A stretch of 64,000 bases of DNA from Novosphingobium chloroacetimidivorans (lineage in GTDB: Bacteria > Pseudomonadota > Alphaproteobacteria > Sphingomonadales > Sphingomonadaceae), in contig NZ_JACHLR010000018.1 in the NCBI RefSeq assembly GCF_014204535.1, forward strand, positions 1-64,000, read 5' to 3'. A program made the translations under genes and the position numbers. The notes below the pieces were generated by a model. It searched no databases. It was given only the letters and a program-made list of their open reading frames with translations, and was not told the origin of the DNA. Shown in pieces: positions 24,893 through 32,036 of the stretch. Within the stretch, counting starts at the first letter, position 1. Every line of letters starts with the position of its first letter.

Positions 24893-25347
24893 ACCGGGTG
24901 CTGCACCACGTTGAGCGCGGGTGAGTTCTTGAACAGCCAGCCTGAGAAGATCTTGTGCCAGGCGAGCCTTTCCTGCGCGGTGGCGCGATCCTCGACGAAG
25001 ACCTGCACGAAGGCGCCTTCGTCCGCCGGCTTTTCCCAAGGCAGCGTCCGCTCGCATGAGGCAAGCTTGATCACGACGTTGCCGATGCGCCGGGTTTCGC
25101 CGGGCTTCATCACCACGTCCTGGCTCAGGTTGTTACGCTTGTTGAGCAGGCCGATCGTCGCCACGCGATCCTTCAGCGGCGTGCCGTAATCGTCCTTGCG
25201 GGCGATCGGCGCGGCGGGCTTACCGCCGGTCTGCGCGATCGCTTCGGGAACGCCGGTGTCCTGCGGTTCGGGCGCAGGCTCACCCTTGCACCCGCCCAGC
25301 AGAACGATCAGGGCCGCCGAGGCGGCGAAGGGAACCGCCTTCAGCAA
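24694..25347 (-). CDS. DUF2155 domain lipoprotein
   Basis: About 217 residues. A lipoprotein signal (LLKAVPFAASAALIVLLGGC, lipobox LGGC) is followed by the DUF2155 core around RIGNVVIKLASCERTLPWEKP and AFVQVFVEDRATAQERLAWHKIFSGW. The core ends with VVQHPVYDVWVKKC. The C-terminal tail is Ala/Pro/Glu-rich. Function is unknown; the family is alphaproteobacterial and lies next to the complex I accessory gene NDUFA12. The TTG at 25345-25347 is favoured because it puts the signal at the N-terminus, 7 bases after the upstream stop; a frame from 25425 also exists. The tail overlaps the aat extension on the other strand. Confidence 0.75.
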   Translation of the reverse strand: MLKAVPFAASAALIVLLGGCKGEPAPEPQDTGVPEAIAQTGGKPAAPIARKDDYGTPLKDRVATIGLLNKRNNLSQDVVMKPGETRRIGNVVIKLASCERTLPWEKPADEGAFVQVFVEDRATAQERLAWHKIFSGWLFKNSPALNVVQHPVYDVWVKKCAMSFPGEEENPADDASAKSAPKASGSASAGASARPAPTPSPTATPTPEEEPAANAPD

Positions 25348-25354
25348 GAGCGGC

Positions 25355-25756
25355 TCAGGCGTCCGGCGTCCAGGCTTCGTAGTCGCCGGTCGCGCGCGCG
25401 CGCTGGCCACCACGCTCCAGCGCACCTTGGGGGCGGTAGGCGTTGCCGGTGCCCGTCGCGTTCGGCGTATAGTCCACTTCCCAGATACGCGGCGGCGGCA
25501 GGTGGCTTTCGGGCAGGCCCTCGACGTTGTGGTGCAACCAGCCGAACCACTCGGCCGGCACGTTGCTGGCGTCGTTGGGCCCAGAGTAGATCACCCAGCG
25601 CCGCTCGTACCCCTGCGTCGTCTTCAGCTTGGCCGACCGAAAGTACTTGTTGCCGAAGCTGTCGGTGCCGACGTGCTCGCCGAAACGCGCGCTCCACAGC
25701 GAGGTGCCGATGGTCGCGCCGTTCCACCAGGTGAAGATCTTTGCAAGGATGCTCAT
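25355..25756 (-). CDS. NADH:ubiquinone oxidoreductase subunit NDUFA12
   Basis: A 133-residue accessory subunit of respiratory complex I, shared by mitochondria and alphaproteobacteria. Family segments are WWNGATIGTSLWSARFGEHVG, GTDSFGNKYFRS, RRWVIYSGPNDASNVPAEWFGWLHH and, towards the end, AYRPQGAL. The length is normal. It is followed after 7 bases by the DUF2155 lipoprotein gene and both are probably one operon. This gene is a useful pointer to an alphaproteobacterial host. Confidence 0.95.
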   Translation of the reverse strand: MSILAKIFTWWNGATIGTSLWSARFGEHVGTDSFGNKYFRSAKLKTTQGYERRWVIYSGPNDASNVPAEWFGWLHHNVEGLPESHLPPPRIWEVDYTPNATGTGNAYRPQGALERGGQRARATGDYEAWTPDA

Positions 25757-25821
25757 AGCGGGATCGCGTTAGCCTCGTTCGCGCGGCCTGCCAAGCATCA
25801 AGCGACCGGGCTACGCCCAAC

Positions 25822-25973
25822 CTTCGTCATTCCCGCGAAGGCAGGAATCCATCTCCAGCGCCATCGTCTTCGTCGTACCTCAGGGTCAAACTGCACGGTA
25901 GCGCCTTGCACAAGGACGCCCAGCACGCCGCAAGCTCAGGAGATGGGTCCCCGCCTTCGCGGGGATGACGAAG
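25822..25973. repeat. REP-like repeat (CGTCATTCCCGCGAAGGC family), larger copy
   Basis: The left arm CTTCGTCATTCCCGCGAAGG pairs with the right arm CCGCCTTCGCGGGGATGACG (followed by AAG). About 110 bases of less structured sequence lie between. It fills the gap between the NDUFA12 and DUF192 genes. No gene is supported inside. Confidence 0.7.
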
Positions 25974-25985
25974 TAAGTGTAGGGC

Positions 25986-26489
25986 CTACTTCGGCAGCTT
26001 CCAAGTGACCTTGTCGCCCGGCTTGATGCCCAGTTGCGCGGCGCGCCCGCCGTTCAGTTCGAGCACGGCGATCGCAACGCCCTCGGATGGCAGCGGAGTC
26101 AGGTCGTATGGCAGCGCATTGACGATGTTGAGGATGCGGTTGTCGGTGCCGACATAGATGATGTCGAGCGGAATGACCGTGTTCTTCATCCAGAACGAAG
26201 GCCGCCGCGGGGTCTCCTCGGGGAACAGCATGCCCTCGTCCGCGCCCATCTCGGTGCGGAACATAAGGCCCTTGGCCTGCTGCTCCTGCGTGGCGGCGAC
26301 TTCGACGCGAAAGCAGTGGGTCTTTCCCTTAGACTTCACGGCTAGGTCGATCACCGGCAAGCCCGACACCGGGTGCACTGCGGGAGCTGCCGCCTTGGCA
26401 GATGCTTCCGCCGCACTTCCATCCAGCACGCCCGAAGAACACGCGCCGAGCGCCAGGAACAGGGCCGACAGGGTCGAAATCACTCGCAA
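25986..26489 (-). CDS. DUF192 domain lipoprotein
   Basis: A 167-residue protein with a lipoprotein signal (MRVISTLSALFLALGAC) and a DUF192 domain. The core reads KTHCFRVEVAATQEQQAKGLM, then FRTEMGADEGMLFPEE, SFWMKNTVIPLDIIYVG and AVLELNGGRAAQLGIKPGD. Function is unknown; such proteins are small exported proteins conserved in many bacteria. The start overlaps the recX stop by 10 bases, so they are likely co-transcribed. The WMKNT signature is intact. Confidence 0.85.
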   Translation of the reverse strand: MRVISTLSALFLALGACSSGVLDGSAAEASAKAAAPAVHPVSGLPVIDLAVKSKGKTHCFRVEVAATQEQQAKGLMFRTEMGADEGMLFPEETPRRPSFWMKNTVIPLDIIYVGTDNRILNIVNALPYDLTPLPSEGVAIAVLELNGGRAAQLGIKPGDKVTWKLPK

Positions 26490-27034
26490 TGGCCGTCTCC
26501 ACGTGCCGACTCGATCCAGTCCTCGATCGCGGCAGGGGCCGTCGCTTCGACGATTTGGCGCGCCATGTCGAGCGTGTGGCCGGCGCGCAGCATTGCCGCG
26601 ATCTGTTTCTCGCGCAGCAGGCGGTCGGGCAGCGGATCATGCCAGGGCCCGAAGCGCCGCCGCCGCGCCAGCGCAGCGGCCGCGAGACGCGCCTCGGCCA
26701 GTTCCGGCGCGACATCGGCACGCAAGGCTTCCTCGACCCCCGCCGCCCGCAGCGCCTCGCCTACGCGGCGGCCGCCGTACCCGCGCCGCAGCAGGCTGTC
26801 CGCCTTCATCCGCGCGTAGACAGCATCGTCGACATAGCCGGCCTGCGCGAAGCGTCGCGACAGCGCCGCGGCATCGGGCATCTGCTCACCATCCCAGCCC
26901 CGCTCGCGCAGCTTGCGCTGCAGGTAGCCCTCCAGTTTCGCTCGTGTCGTTGCGAAGCGCGCGACGTAGGCCAGCGCCAGCTCTTCGAGCTTGGTGTCGC
27001 TCAAGGGCAACGGTTTGCGACGGTCCTGAGGCAT
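26480..27034 (-). CDS. recX: regulatory protein RecX
   Basis: A 184-residue helical protein that binds RecA and usually inhibits its filament growth. Family features are ELALAYVARFATTRAKLEGYLQRKLRERGW near the N-terminus, FAQAGYVDDAVYARMKADSLLRRGYGGRRV in the middle, and the helical three-repeat form. recA is not in the window. Its stop overlaps the start of the DUF192 gene by 10 bases. It is divergent from the acyl-AMP ligase gene with a 160-base gap. Confidence 0.9.
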   Translation of the reverse strand: MPQDRRKPLPLSDTKLEELALAYVARFATTRAKLEGYLQRKLRERGWDGEQMPDAAALSRRFAQAGYVDDAVYARMKADSLLRRGYGGRRVGEALRAAGVEEALRADVAPELAEARLAAAALARRRRFGPWHDPLPDRLLREKQIAAMLRAGHTLDMARQIVEATAPAAIEDWIESARGDGHCE

Positions 27035-27158
27035 GCTGCCCTATTCGTGCCACAGTCCCCATCGATTGAGGAGGCCCTCTTGCATGAGGGAGAGCGCCGC
27101 AAGGCCAGGGAGAACTTGTTTCGCATTCGATCAAACCCGGATAAGGGGCCGCGAAACC

Positions 27159-27197
27159 ATGAAGAAAAGTACAACAACACAGGGTCTTGCCAGATGA
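27159..27197 (+). CDS. 12-codon leader ORF overlapping the acyl-AMP ligase start
   Basis: ATG at 27159 begins MKKSTTTQGLAR and stops at TGA 27195-27197, which overlaps the ATG of the ligase (27194) as ATGA. An AAGGGG site lies about 10 bases before its start, while the ligase itself has no strong ribosome site. This is the arrangement of a translationally coupled leader peptide. No function is known; it could be chance, and the codons show no obvious attenuation pattern apart from three consecutive ACA (Thr) codons. Confidence 0.35.
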   Translation: MKKSTTTQGLAR

Positions 27198-28954
27198 ACG
27201 ACACCATCAGACTGGTGCCGGAACCGTCGGAGCCGAAGCTGCTCCCCACTCCCAACGCGGACAGCTTGCCTCGCCGCATGGCCGACTTCGCCACATTCGG
27301 CGATGCTCTGGACTATGCCGCGCAAGGCGAGCGCGGGTTCAATTTCCACGATCCGCGCGGCACGCTGACCCGCGCCTATCCTTATTCCGACCTCCGCCAG
27401 GATTCGCTGCGCGTCGCCCATGCGCTGATCGCACGCGGCATGGTGCCCGGCGACCGGCTGGCGCTGATCGCCGAAACCGGGCCGGACTTTGCCGCGCTGT
27501 TTTGCGGCGCGGTCTATGCCGGCGTGTGGCCGGTACCGCTGCCCCTGCCCACCAGCTTCGGCGGCAAGGAGAACTACATCGAGCAGTTGAGCGTCCAGCT
27601 CGCCAGCTCCGATCCCAAGCTGCTGGTCGGCCCGGACGAGATCGCCGAGATGACAGCCTCGGCCGCGACGCGCCAGGGTTGCGAGCATGCCACATGGTCT
27701 GACTTCGCGCACACCGATGCGCCCGCCGTCGAGCTGCCGCAGTTGAAGACCGACGACATCTGCTATCTGCAGTATTCCTCCGGCTCCACCCGCTTCCCGC
27801 ATGGCGTGGCGGTGACGCATAGCCAATTGCTCGCCAATCTGTCGGCGCACAGCCACGCAATGGAGCTGGAGGAGCAGGACCGCTGCATCTCGTGGCTGCC
27901 TTGGTACCATGACATGGGCCTGGTCGGCTGCTTCCTCTCGCTGATCGCCAACCAGGTTTCGGGCGACTACCTCAAGACCGAGGATTTCGCCCGCCGTCCG
28001 CTTGCGTGGCTGGACCTGATCACGCGCAACCAGGGCACCACCGTCTCGTACTCGCCGACCTTCGGCTACGACATCTGCGCCCGCCGCATCTCCAGCCAGA
28101 CCGCAATCGACCGCTTCGACCTGTCACGCTGGCGCCTGGCCGGCAACGGGGCCGACATGATCCGGCCGGACGTGATGCAAAGCTTCGTCAACGCCTTTGC
28201 CGCGTTCGGCTTCGAGGCCAGCGCGTTTTTGCCGAGCTATGGCCTGGCCGAGGCGACGCTGGCCGTCACCGTCATGCCGCCGGGCGAAGGCATCCGCGTC
28301 GAGCTGGTCGAGGAAGAGCGCCTGTCGGGTAGCCCTCGCGATCTCAGCCGCCCGGCTCGCTACCGCGCGATCGTGAACTGCGGCAAGCCGGTGAAGGACA
28401 TGGAAGTCGTGATCCGGGGCGAAACCGGCCAGACGCTCGGCGATCACCAGATCGGCAAGGTCTGGTGTCGCGGCACCAGCGTCATGCACTCCTACTTCCG
28501 CGATCCCGAAGCGACCGCCGCGTGCCTGGTCGATGGCTGGCTGGACACCGGCGACATGGGATACATGGCCAAGGGCTACTTGTTCATCGTCGGCCGGGCG
28601 AAGGACATGATCATCATCAACGGCAAGAACCACTGGCCCCAGGATATCGAGTGGGCGGTGGAGCAGTTGCCCGGCTTCAACCATGGCGACATCGCCGCCT
28701 TCTCGATCGAGATGGAGAACGGCGAAGAGACGCCCGCGGTGCTGGTCCACTGCCGCGTCTCGGACCCGGCGAAGCGGCTGGAACTGCGCGAGCAGATCCG
28801 CGACAAGGTGCGCGCGATCACCGGCATGAACTGCGTGATCGAACTGGTTCCGCCCAAGAGCCTGCCGCGCACCAGTTCGGGCAAGCTCAGCCGCGCCAAG
28901 GCCAAGAAGCTGTACTTGTCCGGAGAGATCGCGCCGTTCCAGCTGGCGGCGTAG
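27194..28954 (+). CDS. fatty acyl-AMP ligase
   Basis: A 586-residue ANL-superfamily enzyme that activates a carboxylic acid as an acyl-adenylate. Motifs are YLQYSSGSTRFPHGVAVTH (P-loop A3), SWLPWYHDMGLVG, PSYGLAEATLAVT, WLDTGDMGYMAKGYLF and IIINGKNHWPQDIEWAVE. FAAL enzymes usually pass the acyl-AMP to a carrier protein for lipid or polyketide assembly; no carrier protein or synthase lies nearby. The start at 27194 is chosen because the frame upstream is antisense to recX. A 12-codon ORF overlaps it. A dispersed repeat follows the stop. FAAL rather than CoA ligase is favoured by the family-type motifs but is not certain. Confidence 0.85.
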   Translation: MNDTIRLVPEPSEPKLLPTPNADSLPRRMADFATFGDALDYAAQGERGFNFHDPRGTLTRAYPYSDLRQDSLRVAHALIARGMVPGDRLALIAETGPDFAALFCGAVYAGVWPVPLPLPTSFGGKENYIEQLSVQLASSDPKLLVGPDEIAEMTASAATRQGCEHATWSDFAHTDAPAVELPQLKTDDICYLQYSSGSTRFPHGVAVTHSQLLANLSAHSHAMELEEQDRCISWLPWYHDMGLVGCFLSLIANQVSGDYLKTEDFARRPLAWLDLITRNQGTTVSYSPTFGYDICARRISSQTAIDRFDLSRWRLAGNGADMIRPDVMQSFVNAFAAFGFEASAFLPSYGLAEATLAVTVMPPGEGIRVELVEEERLSGSPRDLSRPARYRAIVNCGKPVKDMEVVIRGETGQTLGDHQIGKVWCRGTSVMHSYFRDPEATAACLVDGWLDTGDMGYMAKGYLFIVGRAKDMIIINGKNHWPQDIEWAVEQLPGFNHGDIAAFSIEMENGEETPAVLVHCRVSDPAKRLELREQIRDKVRAITGMNCVIELVPPKSLPRTSSGKLSRAKAKKLYLSGEIAPFQLAA

Positions 28955-28978
28955 CATCGGCTGTAATTTGCGCGTCCT

Positions 28979-29110
28979 GCCCTCTGCCCCGCGCGGGGGA
29001 GAGGATACGGAGGCTTACCAGCTTGGCTGGTTAGCCGAAGTTGGAGAGGGGCTTGTGCCGCCCCCTCTCCAAGCTTCGCTATCCTCTCCCCTCATGGGGA
29101 GAGGGCGAAG
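28979..29110. repeat. intergenic GGGAGAGG palindromic repeat, copy 2
   Basis: Same family as 16680-16836, with shared GGGGGAGAGGATACGGAGGC, TAGCCGAAGTTGGAGAGGGG and the inverted CTTCGCTATCCTCTCCCC with GGGGAGAGG at the right end. It lies between the convergent ligase and DUF421 genes and may work as a bidirectional terminator. Its relation to copy 1 shows this is a dispersed element and not unique intergenic sequence. Confidence 0.75.
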
Positions 29111-29118
29111 TCCGCGCC

Positions 29119-29604
29119 CTAAGCCACTTGCGCATCCTCGCCGACGCGCGGATCGGTCGGCGCGTCGTCCTTGCGAATGAAGCTGATCTTGCCTTCGGGC
29201 TCCAGGATCGCCCAGGCGACCTGGTCGAGCGAGGCGATGCCGGCCAGCCGCAGCTGCGCGCCGAACTCGTCCTTGTCGATGCCTTCCTTGTCCATGTTGG
29301 CGCCGAGGAACTGACCGTCGCGCACCAGCACCAGCGGTGGGCTCTGCAGCACGGCGCGCGCCTTGGGGAAGCGATGCGACAACGCGCTCATGATCAGGCT
29401 CCACGTGGCGAACGTGACGATCGCCAGGGTCGCTCCGGTCAACGAGAAGTCCTGGTGGGTGACGCCCTGCTGGATGAGATCGCCCGTGACGATCAACGTG
29501 ACCAGCTCGAACGGCGCCATCTGGCCAAGCTCTCGCTTGCCCATCAGCCGCAGCACGACATAGACGACGAGGAACATCACCGAGGCGCGCGCGACGATAT
29601 CCAT
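29119..29604 (-). CDS. DUF421 family membrane protein (YetF/YcaP-like)
   Basis: A 161-residue protein. Two or three membrane helices at the N-terminus (ARASVMFLVVYVVLRLMG, and ATLAIVTFATWSLIMSAL) are followed by a soluble DUF421 domain with GQMAPFELVTLIVTGDLIQQ and LVLVRDGQFLGANMDKEGI. The DEFGAQLRLAGIASLDQVAWAILEPEGKIS part is typical. Function is unknown. The ATG shares its A with the stop of the upstream membrane-anchored protein (TGATG), so they form an operon. Confidence 0.88.
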   Translation of the reverse strand: MDIVARASVMFLVVYVVLRLMGKRELGQMAPFELVTLIVTGDLIQQGVTHQDFSLTGATLAIVTFATWSLIMSALSHRFPKARAVLQSPPLVLVRDGQFLGANMDKEGIDKDEFGAQLRLAGIASLDQVAWAILEPEGKISFIRKDDAPTDPRVGEDAQVA

Positions 29605-30152
29605 CAGGGCAGCACCGTCAGCTTGATCGGGATCGAGGTGAGCTCACGCTTGTCGTCGCGGACATGGATGGCGCCTTCCTGGCGCCGCGGCAGTCCGGGC
29701 TGGATCTGCCCGTCCAGCTTCAGCCGGAAGATCTCGCCGGCTTTGACCTCGCCGAAATGGTAGGTGTATTCGCCGTCGAGCGCCTCCGCGCTCTCGGCAT
29801 CTGGCGCGACCGTGTCGATGCTCATCCGGCTCCACAGCGGCTGGTCGAAGGCGATGGTCAGATCCTTCACCGTTGCGCTGGCGCGGACCGTCACCAGCGT
29901 TTCGTACCAGTTGCCGCTGCGCACGATCGGATCGTAGACCAGCTGCGCCGCCATGCCCGCGCCGCTCGCCGTCTCGACGTGCGAGGCGCCGCCGCCCAGC
30001 ACCCCGGTCAGAGCCGCCGCGATCGAGCCGCCGAACAGAACCGCCACGGCCAGATTGCGCCAGCGGCTGCGCGAGCCTTCGTGCAGATGCTGGGGTCCGA
30101 TGGCGAAGGGCAGCGCGGCATGGCTGGCAGGAGAGGACTGGTCGCTTGGCAT
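29604..30152 (-). CDS. membrane-anchored hypothetical protein upstream of DUF421
   Basis: A 182-residue protein of unknown family. One hydrophobic helix (RWRNLAVAVLFGGSIAAALTG) near residues 28-50 suggests type II anchoring with a C-terminal periplasmic domain. That domain, around NWYETLVTVRASATVKDLTIAFDQ, DGEYTYHFGEVKAGEIFRLKLDGQ and REL.SIPIKLTVLP, looks like an all-beta Ig-like or carbohydrate-binding fold. The start at 30152 (MPSDQSSP) is the first ATG not overlapping the TonB gene. Its stop touches the DUF421 start, indicating coupling. No function is proposed. Confidence 0.6.
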   Translation of the reverse strand: MPSDQSSPASHAALPFAIGPQHLHEGSRSRWRNLAVAVLFGGSIAAALTGVLGGGASHVETASGAGMAAQLVYDPIVRSGNWYETLVTVRASATVKDLTIAFDQPLWSRMSIDTVAPDAESAEALDGEYTYHFGEVKAGEIFRLKLDGQIQPGLPRRQEGAIHVRDDKRELTSIPIKLTVLP

Positions 30153-30207
30153 GGTCTCCGAGGCAATGGCCCCTCGCAAGCTTTTGTTCCCGCCCCGAGC
30201 CGAACGA

Positions 30208-30981
30208 TCACTTGGCCGGAGGCGTGAACCAGCGCTGCTGCCAGCCATAGACCGAAGTCACCGGCGAGCCGTTCGAGTCGCGTGCGGGCCGGAACCGGAA
30301 CCGCTCGGTCGCAAGCCGGCAAGTTATGCGGTCCGCTTCCGGGTCGCGGCTGGCGCGGACGATGCGGCAAGCCGACACACGCCCATCGCTCCCGACCGTG
30401 AGCGCGAGAGTGACGGCTGTGCCGAGCCTCAGCGCTCGCGTCGCCGCCGGATAGTCGCGCGCCGATACGATATCGCCGGCGATCTTGATCGCCCTAGCGC
30501 CGCCGCCGCCGCCCGCGCCCGATCCGATCCCTCCCGCGCCGGTTCCTTCCCCGCTTCCAGCCGCGCCGGTGCCCACGCCAGTCTGGCGCGCCCCGGAACT
30601 GTCCGCGTTGCCGCTGCCGACGATCGGCGGGGCCGGTGCTTGCGCGACAACGATCCTGGGCTTGGGCGCCGTGACTTCGCGCGGGTTGGCCTTCTTGCCC
30701 GCCGGCGCGGCCCTGCCCTGTCGAGCGGACACGCGCGGCTGCTTCGCCGGCTGCGGCGGTGGTGATGGCGGCGTTGGTGATGGCAGCGGGGGCGTGACTG
30801 CGATGTTGAACGCCGAGGTTACCCGACCCAGGGAAGCCGCCGTCACATTCGGCGCGAACGCACGTATCAGCACGGCGATGGCGGCCAGGTGCAGCACAGC
30901 CACCAGCGATCCCACCGCGAAGCGGGCGCGAACTCGCGTTGTTGGCTCGTCACGGACCATCTCGGTCCAGATTATAGGCAC
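30208..30981 (-). CDS. TonB family protein
   Basis: A 257-residue energy-transducer-like protein. A single N-terminal helix (ARFAVGSLVAVLHLAAIAVLI) spans the inner membrane. A Pro-rich linker (PPLPSPTPPSPPPQP) and a Gly-rich part follow. The C-terminal TonB domain starts around YPAATRALRLGTAVTLALTVGSDGRVSACRIV and ends with TCRLATERFRFRPARD. It should transmit proton-motive force to outer-membrane receptors such as the one at 32037. ExbB/ExbD genes are not in the window. The linker is shorter than in classic TonB. It may serve a subset of receptors. Confidence 0.8.
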   Translation of the reverse strand: MPIIWTEMVRDEPTTRVRARFAVGSLVAVLHLAAIAVLIRAFAPNVTAASLGRVTSAFNIAVTPPLPSPTPPSPPPQPAKQPRVSARQGRAAPAGKKANPREVTAPKPRIVVAQAPAPPIVGSGNADSSGARQTGVGTGAAGSGEGTGAGGIGSGAGGGGGARAIKIAGDIVSARDYPAATRALRLGTAVTLALTVGSDGRVSACRIVRASRDPEADRITCRLATERFRFRPARDSNGSPVTSVYGWQQRWFTPPAK

Positions 30982-31053
30982 GCTTAAGCTCTTTACAGCG
31001 GTGCTGATTGTGGATCAGACTGTACAGTAGAACAGGATCGGGGGAGTCTCTGG

Positions 31054-31776
31054 ATGAGCGGTGCGTCGATGACGCCTTATCGGATCGTGCACGGTGACAC
31101 GACGTTGGATGGTTTCGTCCACGCACCAACACGTCCAGGCCCACATGCCGCGGTGCTCCTGTTTCCGGGCGCGACCGGCCCCGGGCCTACCTTCCGCAAG
31201 ACGGTGCAGGAGCTCGGCGAACGCGGTTACCTCGCGATCGGCGCCGATATGTATGGGTTGGGCGCAGACCTCGGCACACCGCAGGCAGCGGGGGCCTACT
31301 TCGAAAAACTGCTCAACGACCCCGAGCTGCTGCGTGCGCGGGTCGTCGCATGGTTCGATGCGGTCAGTGGGCGCGATGACGTGGACGCCGCGCGGGTGGC
31401 CGCGATCGGTTACTGCTTTGGCGGCAAGTGCGTGCTGGAACTGGCGCGCAGCGGCGCCCCGGTAGCCTGTGTCACCAGCTATCACGGATTGCTGAAGACC
31501 CATGCGCCTGCGCAGCCAGGCGTGGTGAAAGCCAAGGTCGCGGTCTGGTCGGGCGGCGAAGACCCCTATGCCCCGATCGCAGACTTCGATGCCGTCCGCG
31601 CCGAGTTCGACGCTGCGCAAGTCGATTACCAGGCAACGCTCTTCGCCAAAGCCGAGCATTCGTTCACCGACCCCGATCACGACGGCTTGCTTCCCGGCAT
31701 CGCCTACGATCGGCTGGCGCACCAGGTGTCGTGGGCCGGCACCCTGGCGCTCCTCGAGGCATGCCTGCAAAACTGA
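31054..31776 (+). CDS. dienelactone hydrolase family protein
   Basis: A 240-residue alpha/beta hydrolase. The nucleophile elbow is GYCFGGKC with Cys as nucleophile, as in carboxymethylenebutenolidase; the acid is in GGEDPYAP and the histidine in AEHSFTDPDHDG. Such enzymes open lactone rings in chloroaromatic and other catabolic pathways, but many members have unknown substrates. It is divergent from the tonB gene, and the large receptor gene follows by about 260 bases. Linking it to the catabolic genes further on is inference. Confidence 0.82.
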   Translation: MSGASMTPYRIVHGDTTLDGFVHAPTRPGPHAAVLLFPGATGPGPTFRKTVQELGERGYLAIGADMYGLGADLGTPQAAGAYFEKLLNDPELLRARVVAWFDAVSGRDDVDAARVAAIGYCFGGKCVLELARSGAPVACVTSYHGLLKTHAPAQPGVVKAKVAVWSGGEDPYAPIADFDAVRAEFDAAQVDYQATLFAKAEHSFTDPDHDGLLPGIAYDRLAHQVSWAGTLALLEACLQN

Positions 31777-32036
31777 CGCTGTGTCCATTTTGCCGCACTC
31801 GGCCATTCTGTTTGAGGAAATGCGGTTCGTTATTGTGAAGCAGCTTGGGCAGCGATAAGATCTGCGTATACAAACCGACCTCGCGAACGTGAGGCGCTAC
31901 ATCGGGGGAGTGAACACCGGCGCAGGTTGCGACCGACGTACCAGCACAAGCAAAACAGAAACGCCTTTACGGTCGCAATTCATGCGCTTGCCGCGTGAGC
32001 ATGACTGACACGCAAACGGTATTGGGAGGAACAGGG

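Noticed and set aside
26402..27193. N-terminal extension of the acyl-AMP ligase
   Set aside because: This frame is antisense to recX and DUF192; the ATG at 27194 gives a family-length protein.
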